The notes: a model not told the origin generated them from the letters alone. A DNA stretch of 64,000 nt from Flavobacterium sp. 1355 (GCF_017833415.1 NZ_JAFICC010000010.1:62001-126000), one strand, 5' to 3'; positions 27,218 through 36,817 are shown, counted from the first letter of the stretch. A program made the numbers and translations.

Positions 27218-28458
27218 TTTCTATTTTTAGCTTCAATCCATTTTGACATGTATTTGGTGCTTTTTAAAGTATGGTGCTGAAGCAGGCTTCCCATAAAATT
27301 ATGAAGGCGATGATTTTCAGAATCATTCATTAAATCATTTACTGTGTTTATCAAAACGGAAGCAAATTTATTTTTTTGAAAACACGTATTTACAATAGCA
27401 ACTCCATTTTTCTGAGATTGCTCCCAAAGATTTTTATCCTGATATAAGGCAACAGCCTGTTTAGCAAAAAGCTCCGGATCATCGATAATAAAACCGCCCC
27501 AGGGCAGATCTTCATGCATTGCTTCTGCACCTATTTCTGTTGTTACGCTTGGTGTACCGCATTGTATGGCTTCCAAAAGTTTTCCTTTTAAACCTGCACC
27601 AAAACGAATTGGCGCCAAAACAACTTTTGCTTTTTTAACAATTTCGTTAGCATCAGCAGCTCTTCCCATAATAAAAAATCCGTCTTTAGGCTGATGCAAC
27701 TGTAATACTTTTTGCGAAGGATAAGCACCATAGACGTGCAAGACGGCTTCCGGAAAATCTTTCCTGACAAAAGCCCAAACAGATTCTTTAAGATACTGGA
27801 CAGTGTTCCAATTGGGTTCATGTAGAAAATTTCCAATAAAAACAAAATGCTCACGCTCTTCAAATAAAGGCAATTTTAAAAGATCGCTTTCCTTCATTTC
27901 ATCTGTCAAAAAAGGAAGATAAAACAGCAGAGTTGTATTGATTTTAAAAATATCATTTAGGATTTTCATTTCAAATTTCGAAATAATCAAAGACAAATCA
28001 CACCTCAAAATACTTGCAATTTCACGTTTTGCCACTTCTTCCGACAATAAATCGAATAACTCAAAAGTTCTTTTTTCCTTAAAAGCTTTTTGCCTGGCCG
28101 TTCTTAAACAATGTAAATCCTCGGTATCTAATATTCTGATTGCTTTTGGACAGTTTTCTGCAACACGCCATCCAAATTGTTCTTCAATCATAAAGCGGTC
28201 AAACAAAACAACATCAGGATTTAATTCAATTATGAAATCATCAAAACTTGAATTATTCAGTTCAATTGATTTTTTCCCCACTCCAAACTCAGCTAAATCA
28301 ACCATAAAATCACTGTCCAAAGCCGGGCTTGCAAATGTAATTTCAAATCCATTTTCCTTAAAAACAGATATTAACTGCATCATTCTTCCGCCTGCCGCAG
28401 ACGAATTTGGTTCGGGCCAGACAAAACCAATTATTAAAAGTTTTTTCGTTTGATTCAT
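27214..28458 (-). CDS. Glycosyltransferase, GT-B fold (GT4-like)
   Basis: 414-residue cytoplasmic glycosyltransferase. The N-terminal domain begins KKLLIIGFVWPEPNSSAAGGRMMQLISVF, the usual nucleotide-sugar-independent half of a GT-B enzyme. The C-terminal domain has FIGNFLHEPNWNTVQYL and FGAGLKGKLLEAIQCGTPSVTTEIGAEAM, the GT4 donor-binding block with the terminal Glu. I chose the ATG at 28458 over an upstream possibility at 28488. The sugar and acceptor are unknown. It stands alone, convergent with the AraC gene and divergent from miaE, so context does not help. Confidence 0.85.
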   Translation of the reverse strand: MNQTKKLLIIGFVWPEPNSSAAGGRMMQLISVFKENGFEITFASPALDSDFMVDLAEFGVGKKSIELNNSSFDDFIIELNPDVVLFDRFMIEEQFGWRVAENCPKAIRILDTEDLHCLRTARQKAFKEKRTFELFDLLSEEVAKREIASILRCDLSLIISKFEMKILNDIFKINTTLLFYLPFLTDEMKESDLLKLPLFEEREHFVFIGNFLHEPNWNTVQYLKESVWAFVRKDFPEAVLHVYGAYPSQKVLQLHQPKDGFFIMGRAADANEIVKKAKVVLAPIRFGAGLKGKLLEAIQCGTPSVTTEIGAEAMHEDLPWGGFIIDDPELFAKQAVALYQDKNLWEQSQKNGVAIVNTCFQKNKFASVLINTVNDLMNDSENHRLHNFMGSLLQHHTLKSTKYMSKWIEAKNRN

Positions 28459-28537
28459 TTTAATTCTTTGAACTACAAAATAATGCATTTTTACGCTTAA
28501 TTACATGATATTTCCTGATTTTAGCTGATAAAAAGAC

Positions 28538-28545
28538 TAATTTTG
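28538..28545 (+). promoter_or_regulatory. Candidate miaE -7 box
   Basis: TAATTTTG fits TANNTTTG exactly, 23 bp before the miaE ATG. No convincing -33 TTG. Confidence 0.5.
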
Positions 28546-28568
28546 CAAAATATAAATCTGCAATAATT

Positions 28569-29150
28569 ATGTTAGGATTAAAATTAGCTACGGATCCGCG
28601 TTGGGTAAATATAGTCGAATCAAATATCGAAGAAATTTTAACGGACCATGCCTGGTGTGAGCAAAAAGCAGCTTCGAACGCTATCAGCTTAGTTACATAT
28701 AACTCTGAATTAGAGGAATTAGTAACTGAAATGCTTATAATTGCCCGAGAAGAATTAGAGCATCTGCAAATGGTGCACGACATAATTAAAAAAAGAGGCT
28801 TGGCTTTGGGACGAGAAAGAAAAGATCATTATGTAAATGAGCTTTTTAAATTTATGAAAAAAGACGGAAGCCGTAAAGATGCTCTTTGTGATCGTTTACT
28901 TTTTTCTGCCATGATAGAAGCAAGAAGCTGTGAGCGTTTTAAAGTTCTTTCTGAAAACATAAAAGACCAAGAACTGGCAAAATTTTATCGCGATTTAATG
29001 ATTTCCGAAGCCGGGCACTATACTACATTTTTAGGATTTGCCAGAAAATATACAGACAATATAGACATTGATAAACGCTGGAAAGAGTGGATTGAATACG
29101 AAGGTTCGATTATTACTAATTATGGAAAAAGTGAAACCGTTCACGGATAA
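28569..29150 (+). CDS. miaE: tRNA 2-methylthio-N6-isopentenyl adenosine-37 hydroxylase MiaE
   Basis: 193-residue diiron hydroxylase of the ferritin-like superfamily. It hydroxylates the isopentenyl group of ms2i6A at position 37 of tRNAs reading UNN codons. Diiron ligands are evident: an early Glu in DHAWCEQKAASNA, EELEHLQMVH (ExxH), EARSCERF and EAGHYTTF (ExxH). Length and motif spacing match MiaE. It stands alone, upstream of the AsmA-like gene. Confidence 0.92.
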   Translation: MLGLKLATDPRWVNIVESNIEEILTDHAWCEQKAASNAISLVTYNSELEELVTEMLIIAREELEHLQMVHDIIKKRGLALGRERKDHYVNELFKFMKKDGSRKDALCDRLLFSAMIEARSCERFKVLSENIKDQELAKFYRDLMISEAGHYTTFLGFARKYTDNIDIDKRWKEWIEYEGSIITNYGKSETVHG

Positions 29151-29207
29151 TTTTTTTATACCATTTACTGTCATTACTTTATAAAATTCAATTTTAACAA
29201 ACTTGTT

Positions 29208-31964
29208 ATGTCAAAAAATAAATCCAGATCGATTGTATTTAAAATTGCCAAATACGTCGGGATAACGTTCGCCGTTATTTTAGGATTATTGTTTTTAACC
29301 CCAATCGTTTTTGCAGACCAGATTAAAGAGCAGATTAAAAAAACTGCTAACGAAAGATTAAGCGCCGAACTAAATTATTCTGATGTTTCGGTTTCTTTTT
29401 TTCATCATTTTCCGTCGTTGACTTTAACCTTAAATGACTTAAAACTTAACGGTTCTGCACCTTATACAAACGAACATTTTATCACTGCAAAAGAAGTTTC
29501 TTTTGGAATAAATGTCGCTAGTTTAATTTTTAGTAAATCTGTAAAAATTGACCAGATTTACCTTTCCGACTCGTCTATTAATGTAAAAGTAAATGAAAAA
29601 GGAGAAGCTAATTATAACGTTTACAAATCATCTGCACAAACACCAAAATCCAAAGACAGTACAGATACTGCTCTAAAACTGGAGAGAATCGAAATTATAA
29701 ACAGTAAAATTGTTTATGATGACAAATCTACAAAAGTTCATTTTGATGCTTTTAGCTTTAATTATCTGGGAAAAGGAAACCTGGACAAAGCAATTTTTGA
29801 TTTGTACTCTAAAGCCAAAATTGAAAAATTAAATATTGTTTATGATGGTGAACCCTATTTAATGAACAAACAGATTGATGCTGACTTAATTACAAAAATT
29901 AACGTTAACTCCTTGTCTTTTGTTTTTCAACAAAACAACTTAAAAATTAATCAGCTTTTGGTCGATTTTAAAGGAAAATTTGATTTTCTGAAAGAGGGTT
30001 ATAATATGGATCTTGTTTTAAAATCTGACAACAGTGATTTGTACGATGTTTTTACTGCATTTCCTCCAAAATATATTACCTGGCTTTCTAAAACCGAATT
30101 AAAAGGAAAAACGAATCTCTTTTTAACTTTAAAAGGAAATTATATTGCCTCACAACACATTGCACCGGATTTGAATTTGGACTTAAAACTGGAAAATGGT
30201 TTTGTAAATTATAATAAGAGTGCTTTTCCGGTTTCGAATTTAAATTTCGAAATTAAAACAACTGTGCCTTCCTTAAATCCTGAGCTTTTAACTGTTGATG
30301 CCAAAAACTTATCTCTAAATATCAACCAGGATTACTTAAAATCAAAATTTTACATGCGAGGCCTTACTTCTCCGGATATTAATGCTGATTTTAAAGCTAA
30401 AATTAATCTTGAGAAACTAAACAAGGGGCTTGGAATCCCTGATTTGACTTTAAAAGGAAGCCTAATTGGAGATGTTACTGCAAAAGGAAAATTTGACCAA
30501 AAGAATAAACTTTTTCCGGTTACAAATGGAAATATTAGCCTGACAAATGGTTATTTAAAAACAAAATATTACCCAAATCCGATTACTAATATCATTGTAA
30601 AAACAAGAATTGAAAATCAAAAAGGAACTTTTCAGGACTTAAAAGTTAATCTAAAGCCAGCGCAATTTACTTTTGAAGGAAAACCTGTTTTTGTACAGGC
30701 TGATTTAAGTAATTTTAATGATTTAAATTATGATGTGAAGGCAAAAGGCGAACTTGATGTAAACAAAATTTACAAAGTTTTTTCTCAAAAAGGGCTTGAT
30801 TTGGATGGTTTTGTAAAAGCCGATCTGGCTTTGAAAGGAAAACAAAGTGATGCCGAAAAAGGAAACTACAGCAAACTAAACAACAAAGGAACTCTTGAAC
30901 TTAGGAACATCGGAATTGTTTCTGAATACCTGCCTCAAAAATTTATCATTAAAGAAGGTGTTTTTAAGATCAATCAGGATAAAATGACATTCAAAAACTT
31001 TTTGGCCGCTTATGGACAATCTGATTTTACGATGAATGGCTATTTACAAAATGTTTTTAATTATGCTACAAGCAAAACCGGTATTTTAAAAGGTTCTTTT
31101 AAAGTTACTTCCCGTTATATAAATATAGACGAATTCATGTCAAATGTTCCGGAAAATACTGCTGTAAACGAAGCACCGGCAAAAACTCAAATGCCTGAAA
31201 CAAAGCCAACACAAACTGGTGTTATTATAATTCCGACAAATCTGAATTTACAATTGCTGGCAAATGCACAGAAAGTAAGTTTTGAAAAAATGAATATGCA
31301 AAATGCTTCCGGATACTTAAAAATGAAAAATGGAAAGCTAAGCATGCAAAATACCGGTTTTAACTTAATTGGCTGTAATGTTGCAATGAATGCCAATTAT
31401 CAGGCGGTAACATCTCAAAAAGCAAATTTTGATTATGCAATAAAAGCTTCTGATTTTGATATAAAAAGGGCTTATAACGAAATTGAGGTCTTTAGAAAAA
31501 TGGCCAGCGCAGCAGAAAAAGCACAAGGAATTGTTTCTCTGGATTATCAACTAAAAGGGAGATTAAACGGAAAAATGGAACCTGTTTATCCATCTCTTAC
31601 AGGTGGCGGAACACTCTCTGTAAAGAATGTAAAAGTAAGAGGTTTAAAAATGTTCAATGCTGTGAGTAAACAAACAAGTTCTGAGGCTATAAAAAATCCG
31701 GATCTTTCTAAAGTAGATATAAAAACTACTATAAAGAATAATATTATGACGGTAGAACGCTTCAAATTTAAATTTGCAGGCTTTAGACCAAGAATTGAAG
31801 GAACCACAAGTCTGGACGGAAAATTAAATTTAAAAATGCGTCTGGGGCTTCCTCCTTTAGGCATTTTCGGAATTCCGCTGACTGTGACAGGAACTCAGGA
31901 TAATCCGAAAATAAAAGTTGGAAGAAAATCTGAAGATCTTGAGGAAACAAAAGATACTGAGTAA
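29208..31964 (+). CDS. AsmA family inner membrane-anchored protein
   Basis: 918-residue AsmA-like protein. A single N-terminal membrane helix (about residues 12-36) is followed by a periplasmic region beginning FADQIKEQIKKTANERLSAELNYSDVSVSFFHHFPSLTLTLNDLKL, the AsmA N-terminal signature. A long series of beta repeats follows, and the C-terminal AsmA_2 block includes LDGKLNLKMRLGLPPLGIFGIPLTVTGTQDNPKIKVGR. Large AsmA/TamB-type proteins are proposed to carry phospholipids across the periplasm through a beta groove (known for the family; the role here is inferred). A terminator follows. Confidence 0.88.
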   Translation: MSKNKSRSIVFKIAKYVGITFAVILGLLFLTPIVFADQIKEQIKKTANERLSAELNYSDVSVSFFHHFPSLTLTLNDLKLNGSAPYTNEHFITAKEVSFGINVASLIFSKSVKIDQIYLSDSSINVKVNEKGEANYNVYKSSAQTPKSKDSTDTALKLERIEIINSKIVYDDKSTKVHFDAFSFNYLGKGNLDKAIFDLYSKAKIEKLNIVYDGEPYLMNKQIDADLITKINVNSLSFVFQQNNLKINQLLVDFKGKFDFLKEGYNMDLVLKSDNSDLYDVFTAFPPKYITWLSKTELKGKTNLFLTLKGNYIASQHIAPDLNLDLKLENGFVNYNKSAFPVSNLNFEIKTTVPSLNPELLTVDAKNLSLNINQDYLKSKFYMRGLTSPDINADFKAKINLEKLNKGLGIPDLTLKGSLIGDVTAKGKFDQKNKLFPVTNGNISLTNGYLKTKYYPNPITNIIVKTRIENQKGTFQDLKVNLKPAQFTFEGKPVFVQADLSNFNDLNYDVKAKGELDVNKIYKVFSQKGLDLDGFVKADLALKGKQSDAEKGNYSKLNNKGTLELRNIGIVSEYLPQKFIIKEGVFKINQDKMTFKNFLAAYGQSDFTMNGYLQNVFNYATSKTGILKGSFKVTSRYINIDEFMSNVPENTAVNEAPAKTQMPETKPTQTGVIIIPTNLNLQLLANAQKVSFEKMNMQNASGYLKMKNGKLSMQNTGFNLIGCNVAMNANYQAVTSQKANFDYAIKASDFDIKRAYNEIEVFRKMASAAEKAQGIVSLDYQLKGRLNGKMEPVYPSLTGGGTLSVKNVKVRGLKMFNAVSKQTSSEAIKNPDLSKVDIKTTIKNNIMTVERFKFKFAGFRPRIEGTTSLDGKLNLKMRLGLPPLGIFGIPLTVTGTQDNPKIKVGRKSEDLEETKDTE

Positions 31965-31978
31965 TAAAACTCAATATC

Positions 31979-31996
31979 TTAAATTCCAAATTCCAA
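31979..31996 (-). repeat. Short dispersed repeat, copy in AsmA downstream region
   Basis: The reverse complement TTGGAATTTGGAATTTAA is identical to 43128-43145. It follows the AsmA stop by about 14 bp. Low complexity, but an 18-bp identity in two intergenic sites suggests a dispersed repeat. Confidence 0.45.
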
Positions 31997-32041
31997 TCTC
32001 TACTTTTTGGAATAAGAAAAAACATTCCTATTAAACATTAG

Positions 32042-32076
32042 AAACCTGTTCATAATGAGCAGGTTTTTTATTTTAT
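32042..32076 (+). terminator. Rho-independent terminator of the AsmA-like gene
   Basis: Arms AAACCTGTTCA / TGAGCAGGTTT (one G-T pair), loop TAA, then a T-rich run. The remaining gene-free stretch from 32077 to about 32300 shows nothing recognisable. Confidence 0.82.
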
Positions 32077-32300
32077 AAAACTTATTATTGTGCAGGAATG
32101 GAGGAAATCAATTTATAATTTTCAATGATCTTCCTTTAGTAATTATTATCACTTCAAAAGCTTACAATAAACCCTACTGGTATTCTCAAACAGATAAAAT
32201 TGTATTGGATTATATTTTGCTGCTATAATAAAATAGTGAATTTTACCGTTTATTGTATTATATACGCCGATAATCAAATTCAAAATTTTCTATAGAAAAC

Positions 32301-32332
32301 AAAAAACCCGTTCGCCAAGGCGAACGGGTTTT
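32301..32332 (-). terminator. Rho-independent terminator of rplU-rpmA
   Basis: Perfect 14-bp arms (AAAACCCGTTCGCC / GGCGAACGGGTTTT) with a 2-base loop; a T-rich run follows on the minus strand just after the rpmA stop. Confidence 0.92.
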
Positions 32333-32351
32333 ATAATAAGTAGTCTAATGA

Positions 32352-32612
32352 TTATGCTTCGAATGGAAGAATAGATACATAAGATTTGTTATCTTTTTTC
32401 TTTTGGAACTTAACAACTCCAGCTACTCTTGCGTGTAGTGTGTGATCTTTACTGATGTAAACATTTTCACCTGGATTATGTTTTGAACCTCTTTGTCTAA
32501 CGATGATGTTCCCAGCAATAGCAGCTTGTCCACCAAAAATCTTAACGCCTAGACGTTTTGATTCTGATTCTCTACCATTCTTCGAACTACCGACACCTTT
32601 CTTGTGAGCCAT
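32352..32612 (-). CDS. rpmA: 50S ribosomal protein L27
   Basis: 86-residue ribosomal protein bL27, located near the peptidyl transferase centre. The sequence begins [29 protein letters not shown], the unprocessed N-terminus typical of Bacteroidota and proteobacteria, without the cleaved extension of Firmicutes. The block [23 protein letters not shown] is also characteristic. It follows rplU by 24 bp in the usual order. Confidence 0.98.
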   Translation of the reverse strand: MAHKKGVGSSKNGRESESKRLGVKIFGGQAAIAGNIIVRQRGSKHNPGENVYISKDHTLHARVAGVVKFQKKKDNKSYVSILPFEA

Positions 32613-32636
32613 GACGTATGAGTTTAAATATTGTTA

Positions 32637-33080
32637 TTATTCTTTAGTAGCTTCTTTTTTTGCTTTTGGAGCTGCTGCTTTTTTTGCTTTTGGAGCTGCT
32701 TCAACTTCAGTTGCCGGAGCATCTTCTGCTACAACCGCTTTTTTAGCTGCTGCTTTTTTAGTTCCGCCTGCTGCAGTAATACCTTCAATTACAATTTGAG
32801 TAAGATATTGTCTATGACCATTTCTCTTTTTGTAACCTTTTCTTCTTTTCTTTTTGAAAACGATTACTTTATCTCCTTTTAAGTGTTGTAACACTTTAGC
32901 TTCTACTGAAGCACCTTCTATAGCTGGGGCGCCTAAAGTTACGCTTCCGTTATCGTCTAATAAAAGAACTTTGTCAAATGAAATACTTGAACCTTCTTCG
33001 TTAGCCAAACGGTTAACATAAACCTTTAAGTCTTTGCTTACTTTAAATTGTTGCCCTGCTATCTCTACGATTGCATACAT
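32637..33080 (-). CDS. rplU: 50S ribosomal protein L21 with Ala/Lys-rich tail
   Basis: 147-residue ribosomal protein bL21. Residues 1-102 are the normal fold (MYAIVEIAGQQFKVSKDLKVYVNRL ... KRRKGYKKRNGHRQYLTQIVIEGI). The last 45 residues are an added low-complexity tail rich in Ala, Lys and Glu. Standard bL21 ends at about 103 residues. The tail is probably disordered and may contact rRNA; similar tails occur in other Flavobacteria as far as I recall. Its promoter fits the Bacteroidota consensus well. Confidence 0.97.
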   Translation of the reverse strand: MYAIVEIAGQQFKVSKDLKVYVNRLANEEGSSISFDKVLLLDDNGSVTLGAPAIEGASVEAKVLQHLKGDKVIVFKKKRRKGYKKRNGHRQYLTQIVIEGITAAGGTKKAAAKKAVVAEDAPATEVEAAPKAKKAAAPKAKKEATKE

Positions 33081-33110
33081 ACCAAATTGATTTATTGATT
33101 TTTAAGGTTG

Positions 33111-33140
33111 CAAATATACAATTAATAATTTACTGTGCAA
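33111..33140 (-). promoter_or_regulatory. rplU-rpmA promoter
   Basis: On the minus strand TTG (33138-33140), 19 bases, then TATATTTG (33111-33118): a full match to the Bacteroidota -33/-7 consensus, about 30 bp before the rplU ATG. Confidence 0.8.
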
Positions 33141-33355
33141 TGTCTAATTTTAAAAATATTTATATGGCCTTAAATCCTGTTTTTCAAAGCTTTTAACCGA
33201 TTTCAAATCAACAACAAAGCCTTACTGGCTGTTAAAGTATCCTCAAAATAAAAAGCTAATCTTAAATTGATAATTAAAAAAAAGTTATTTTTGATGTAAC
33301 TAAAATCAATTCTTGGTTACCTACTCTATTAGGTATATATAAATTATTAATCTTT

Positions 33356-34678
33356 ATGAAAAATTCTATAATGATAGTAAGCGCAGCACTAATGCTTGGC
33401 GGAATAGCTCATGCTCAAAAAGTAGTTTTTGAAGAATACAATTTAGATAACGGCATGCATGTTATCCTGCACAACGACCCTTCTGCCCCCGTAGTGATTA
33501 CTTCTGTAATGTATCATGTAGGATCTAAAGACGAACGTCCTGACCGAACAGGATTTGCGCACTTTTTTGAACATTTATTATTTGAGGGAACCCAAAACAT
33601 AAAACGTGGTGAATGGATGAAAATCGTCACTGCAAATGGCGGTGTGAACAACGCCAATACTTCTGATGACAGAACATATTATTATGAAGTATTTCCATCG
33701 AACAGCCTGGAACTTGGGTTATGGATGGAGTCTGAGCGACTAATGCATCCTATTATTAATAAGATTGGTGTTGACACACAAAATGAAGTTGTAAAGGAAG
33801 AAAAAAGAATGCGTTATGACAATCAGCCTTACGGGAACATTCTGCCAGAGGTAAAGAAAAACATGTTCAAAAATCATCCTTATCGCTGGACAACTATCGG
33901 TTCTATGAAAGATCTGGATGCGGCAACCCTTGAAGAGTTTCAGGCTTTTAATAAAAAATTCTACACACCAAATAATGCCGTATTGGTTGTTGCCGGAGAT
34001 TTTGATAAAACAAAAGCAAAAGAATGGATTCAGAAATATTTTGGACCAATTCCTAAAGGAGAGGTTGTAAAAAAACAAACGTACACAGAAGAACCAATTA
34101 CACAAACCATAAAAGCAACTTACGAAGATCCAAACATCCAGATCCCGATGATTGTTGCCTCGTACAGAACTCCTTCTATGAAAACCAGGGATGCAAGAGT
34201 TTTAGATTTGATTTCTTCTTACCTGAGTGATGGGAAAAGTTCAAAATTATACAAGAAAATTGTTGATGACAAAAAAATGGCCCTTCAGATTGGCGCAGTA
34301 GGTTTTAGTCAGGAAGATTATGGGACATATATTTTGTATGGTTTACCAATGGGAAATTACACAACAGCAGATATCTTAAAGGAAATGGATGAGGAAATTG
34401 TAAAAATCCAAACTGATCTGATTTCTGAAAAAGATTATGAAAAATTACAAAACAAATTCGATAATAATTTTGTCAATGCAAATGCAAGTGTTGAAGGAAT
34501 TGCAGAAAATTTAGCCTCTTATTATTTACTTTACGGAGACGTAAATCTTATCAATACAGAAATCGATCTTTATCATTCTATCACAAGAGAAGAAATCAGA
34601 GAGGTTGCCAAAAAGTATTTAAACCCAAATCAGCGTTTAATTTTAGATTATGTTCCTTCAACAAAAGTTCAAAACTAA
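33356..34678 (+). CDS. M16 family zinc peptidase, catalytic subunit
   Basis: 440-residue periplasmic M16B peptidase. A signal peptide (MKNSIMIVSAALMLGGIAHAQ) is followed by the inverted zinc motif His69-Phe-Phe-Glu-His73 (FAHFFEHLLFEGT). The third ligand Glu lies in NEVVKEEKRMRY at about 144-149. The R/Y-type C-terminal domain contains YLSDGKSSKLYKKIV. The next gene encodes a second M16 chain without the zinc motif, only 10 bp after this stop, so the two very likely form a heterodimer like the mitochondrial processing peptidase. The substrate is unknown. Confidence 0.93.
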   Translation: MKNSIMIVSAALMLGGIAHAQKVVFEEYNLDNGMHVILHNDPSAPVVITSVMYHVGSKDERPDRTGFAHFFEHLLFEGTQNIKRGEWMKIVTANGGVNNANTSDDRTYYYEVFPSNSLELGLWMESERLMHPIINKIGVDTQNEVVKEEKRMRYDNQPYGNILPEVKKNMFKNHPYRWTTIGSMKDLDAATLEEFQAFNKKFYTPNNAVLVVAGDFDKTKAKEWIQKYFGPIPKGEVVKKQTYTEEPITQTIKATYEDPNIQIPMIVASYRTPSMKTRDARVLDLISSYLSDGKSSKLYKKIVDDKKMALQIGAVGFSQEDYGTYILYGLPMGNYTTADILKEMDEEIVKIQTDLISEKDYEKLQNKFDNNFVNANASVEGIAENLASYYLLYGDVNLINTEIDLYHSITREEIREVAKKYLNPNQRLILDYVPSTKVQN

Positions 34679-34688
34679 GAATCGAATC

Positions 34689-36737
34689 ATGAAAAAAATA
34701 CATACAGTTTTAATCCTTTTATTCCTTACCGGAATTATGCAAGCACAAGATCGTCCACAACCAAAACCAGGAAACTCACCAGTAGTCAACATCAAAAAAC
34801 CACAAACTTTTGTTTTGTCAAATGGTATGAAAGTTTTGGTAGTTGAAAATCATAAATTACCAAGAGTAAGCTTCAACCTTACTCTGGACAACGCTCCTTT
34901 TATTGAAGGAAACAAAAAAGGTGTTGACGAACTGACCAGCAGCCTGATCGGAAACGGCACTAAAAAAACAACAAAAGAAGCCTTTAATGAAGAAATTGAT
35001 TTTTACGGAGCCCAGATCAACTTCACTTCGCAAGGAGCTTATGCCAGCTCACTTTCAAAATATTCAGGCCGTGTCTTAGAGCTTCTCGCAGAAGGTGCTC
35101 TAAAGCCAAATTTTACACAAACTGAGTTTGATAAGGAAAAAGCAAAATTATTAGAAGGACTCAAAGCCGATGAAAAAAGTGTTCCTGCTATTGCAAACCG
35201 TGTTGTAGATGTTTTGACATTTGGAAAAAATCACCCTTCGGGAGAATATATTTCTGAAGAAACAGTGAAAAATGTAACCCTTGCAGATGTTCAGGCAAAT
35301 TATGCAACTTATTTTGTTCCAGAAAATGCTTATTTAGTTATTATCGGAGACATCAAGTTTAAAGAAACAAAAGCAGCTGTTGAAAAACTTTTTGGAGGCT
35401 GGAAAAAACAGGCAGCTCCAAAAAACTCATATCCTGATCCTGTAAATGTTTCTAAACTTCAGATTGATTTTGTTGATGTTCCGAATGCCGTTCAATCTGA
35501 AATTTCATTAGTAAATACAGTAAACTTAAAAATGAGTGATCCTGATTTTTTTCCTGCTGTAATTGCCAATCAAATTTTGGGAGGTGATTTTAACAGTTAT
35601 TTAAACATGAATCTGCGCGAACAACACGCCTGGACTTATGGAGCAAACTCAAATATTGGAAGCGGAAAATATGTTACCAAATTTAAAGCGTCATCTGCAG
35701 TTAGAAATGCTGTTACTGATAGCGCTGTAGCTGAATTTGTAAAAGAAATAAAAAGAATCAGAACCGAAAAAGTTTCTGATGATGTGTTGAAAAACGTAAA
35801 AGCCGGTTATATCGGAAGATTTGTAATGCAGGTCGAGAAACCTCAGGCTGTTGCCCGTTATGCGTTAAATATTGAGACCGAGAAACTTCCTGCTGATTTC
35901 TACGAAAAATACATTCAGACAATTAACAATGTTACGGCTGACGACATTTACCGTGTCTCGAATAAATATTTTCCTTTGGACAACATGCGTATCGTAGTTG
36001 TAGGAAAAGGTTCTGAAGTGATTGAAGGATTAGAAAAACTCAAGATTCCAATTTTTTATTATGATAAATATGGAAATCCAATTGAGAAACCAGTTACAAA
36101 AAAAGAAGCTCCGGCCGGAATTACAGCACAAAATGTTTTTGAAAACTATCTTAAAGCAATTGGCGGCGAAAAAGCAGTTGCAGCGGTAAAAACACTGGCC
36201 ATGGCAGGATCAACAACAATTCCTCAGGCTCCTTCTCCACTGAGCTTTACATCAAAATTAGATTCAAAAGGAAAAATGATGGTTTCACTTAATATGGGGA
36301 CGATGCCTTTGATGAAACAGGTTGTTAATGACAAGGGTGCATACATTGAGCAGCAAGGCCAACGTAAAAACCTGGAAGGGGATGATTTAGCAGAAATGAA
36401 AGCAAGTGCTGCTCCTTTTGAAGAATTGCGTCTAAGCAAAAGAACAGATCTGAAAATTAGCGGAATCGAACCTATAAATGGCAAAGATGCCTATTCTATA
36501 AAGGATGGTAAAACAGTTTATTATTATGATGTAAAATCAGGTTTAAAAGTAGCTAAGTTAAAAGTAAAAGAACAAAGTGGGCAATCAACTACCCAAACAA
36601 CTTATTTTAACGATTATAAAGACGTAAAGGGCGTAAAAGTTCCTTTTAATATTGTTCAGAATGCGGGTTTTGAACTCGATATCAAAATGTCTGAAATCAA
36701 AATAAACGAAGGAGTTTCGGATAGTGATTTTCTTTAA
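34689..36737 (+). CDS. M16 family peptidase-like subunit, inactive, with LolA-like C-terminal domain
   Basis: 682-residue periplasmic partner of the preceding peptidase. I chose the ATG at 34689, which gives a clean signal peptide (MKKIHTVLILLFLTGIMQAQ). Two M16 halves are recognisable (about residues 35-250 and 250-460), but the HxxEH position reads GVDELTSSLIGNGT, so zinc binding and catalysis are lost. The domain still has the substrate-clamping block ILGGDFNSYLNMNLREQHAWTYG. Residues about 490-682 form an extra domain (ENYLKAIGGEKAVAAVKTLAMAG...YYDVKSGLKVAKLKV...FNDYKDVKGVKVPFNI) that resembles lipoprotein-carrier/LolA-like folds. The fusion suggests that lipidated or hydrophobic peptides are handled; this is inference. 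Confidence 0.88.
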   Translation: MKKIHTVLILLFLTGIMQAQDRPQPKPGNSPVVNIKKPQTFVLSNGMKVLVVENHKLPRVSFNLTLDNAPFIEGNKKGVDELTSSLIGNGTKKTTKEAFNEEIDFYGAQINFTSQGAYASSLSKYSGRVLELLAEGALKPNFTQTEFDKEKAKLLEGLKADEKSVPAIANRVVDVLTFGKNHPSGEYISEETVKNVTLADVQANYATYFVPENAYLVIIGDIKFKETKAAVEKLFGGWKKQAAPKNSYPDPVNVSKLQIDFVDVPNAVQSEISLVNTVNLKMSDPDFFPAVIANQILGGDFNSYLNMNLREQHAWTYGANSNIGSGKYVTKFKASSAVRNAVTDSAVAEFVKEIKRIRTEKVSDDVLKNVKAGYIGRFVMQVEKPQAVARYALNIETEKLPADFYEKYIQTINNVTADDIYRVSNKYFPLDNMRIVVVGKGSEVIEGLEKLKIPIFYYDKYGNPIEKPVTKKEAPAGITAQNVFENYLKAIGGEKAVAAVKTLAMAGSTTIPQAPSPLSFTSKLDSKGKMMVSLNMGTMPLMKQVVNDKGAYIEQQGQRKNLEGDDLAEMKASAAPFEELRLSKRTDLKISGIEPINGKDAYSIKDGKTVYYYDVKSGLKVAKLKVKEQSGQSTTQTTYFNDYKDVKGVKVPFNIVQNAGFELDIKMSEIKINEGVSDSDFL

Positions 36738-36774
36738 ATCCTCATTAACCCGGATTTAGAAAACAGACAAGACT

Positions 36775-36817
36775 AAAAGCGCTGTCAAAGTTTAAGACTT
36801 TGGCAGCGCTTTTTCTT
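36775..36817 (+). terminator. Terminator of the M16 operon overlapping the eamA 3' end
   Basis: A 17-bp stem (arms start AAAAGCGCTG and end CAGCGCTTTT, 36775-36813) followed by T. The right arm is also the last codons and stop of the convergent EamA gene, so one hairpin is both terminator and coding sequence. Confidence 0.85.

Noticed and set aside
27938..28453. Long open frame (171 codons) on the plus strand inside the glycosyltransferase gene
   Set aside because: It is antisense to a well-supported GT-B protein, has Ser/Lys/Asn-rich sequence without domains, and shows no start signals.
34689..36737. Second M16 chain as a disrupted copy of the first (pseudogene)
   Set aside because: The frame is intact, with its own signal peptide, conserved clamp residues and an extra domain; loss of HxxEH is normal for the non-catalytic partner.
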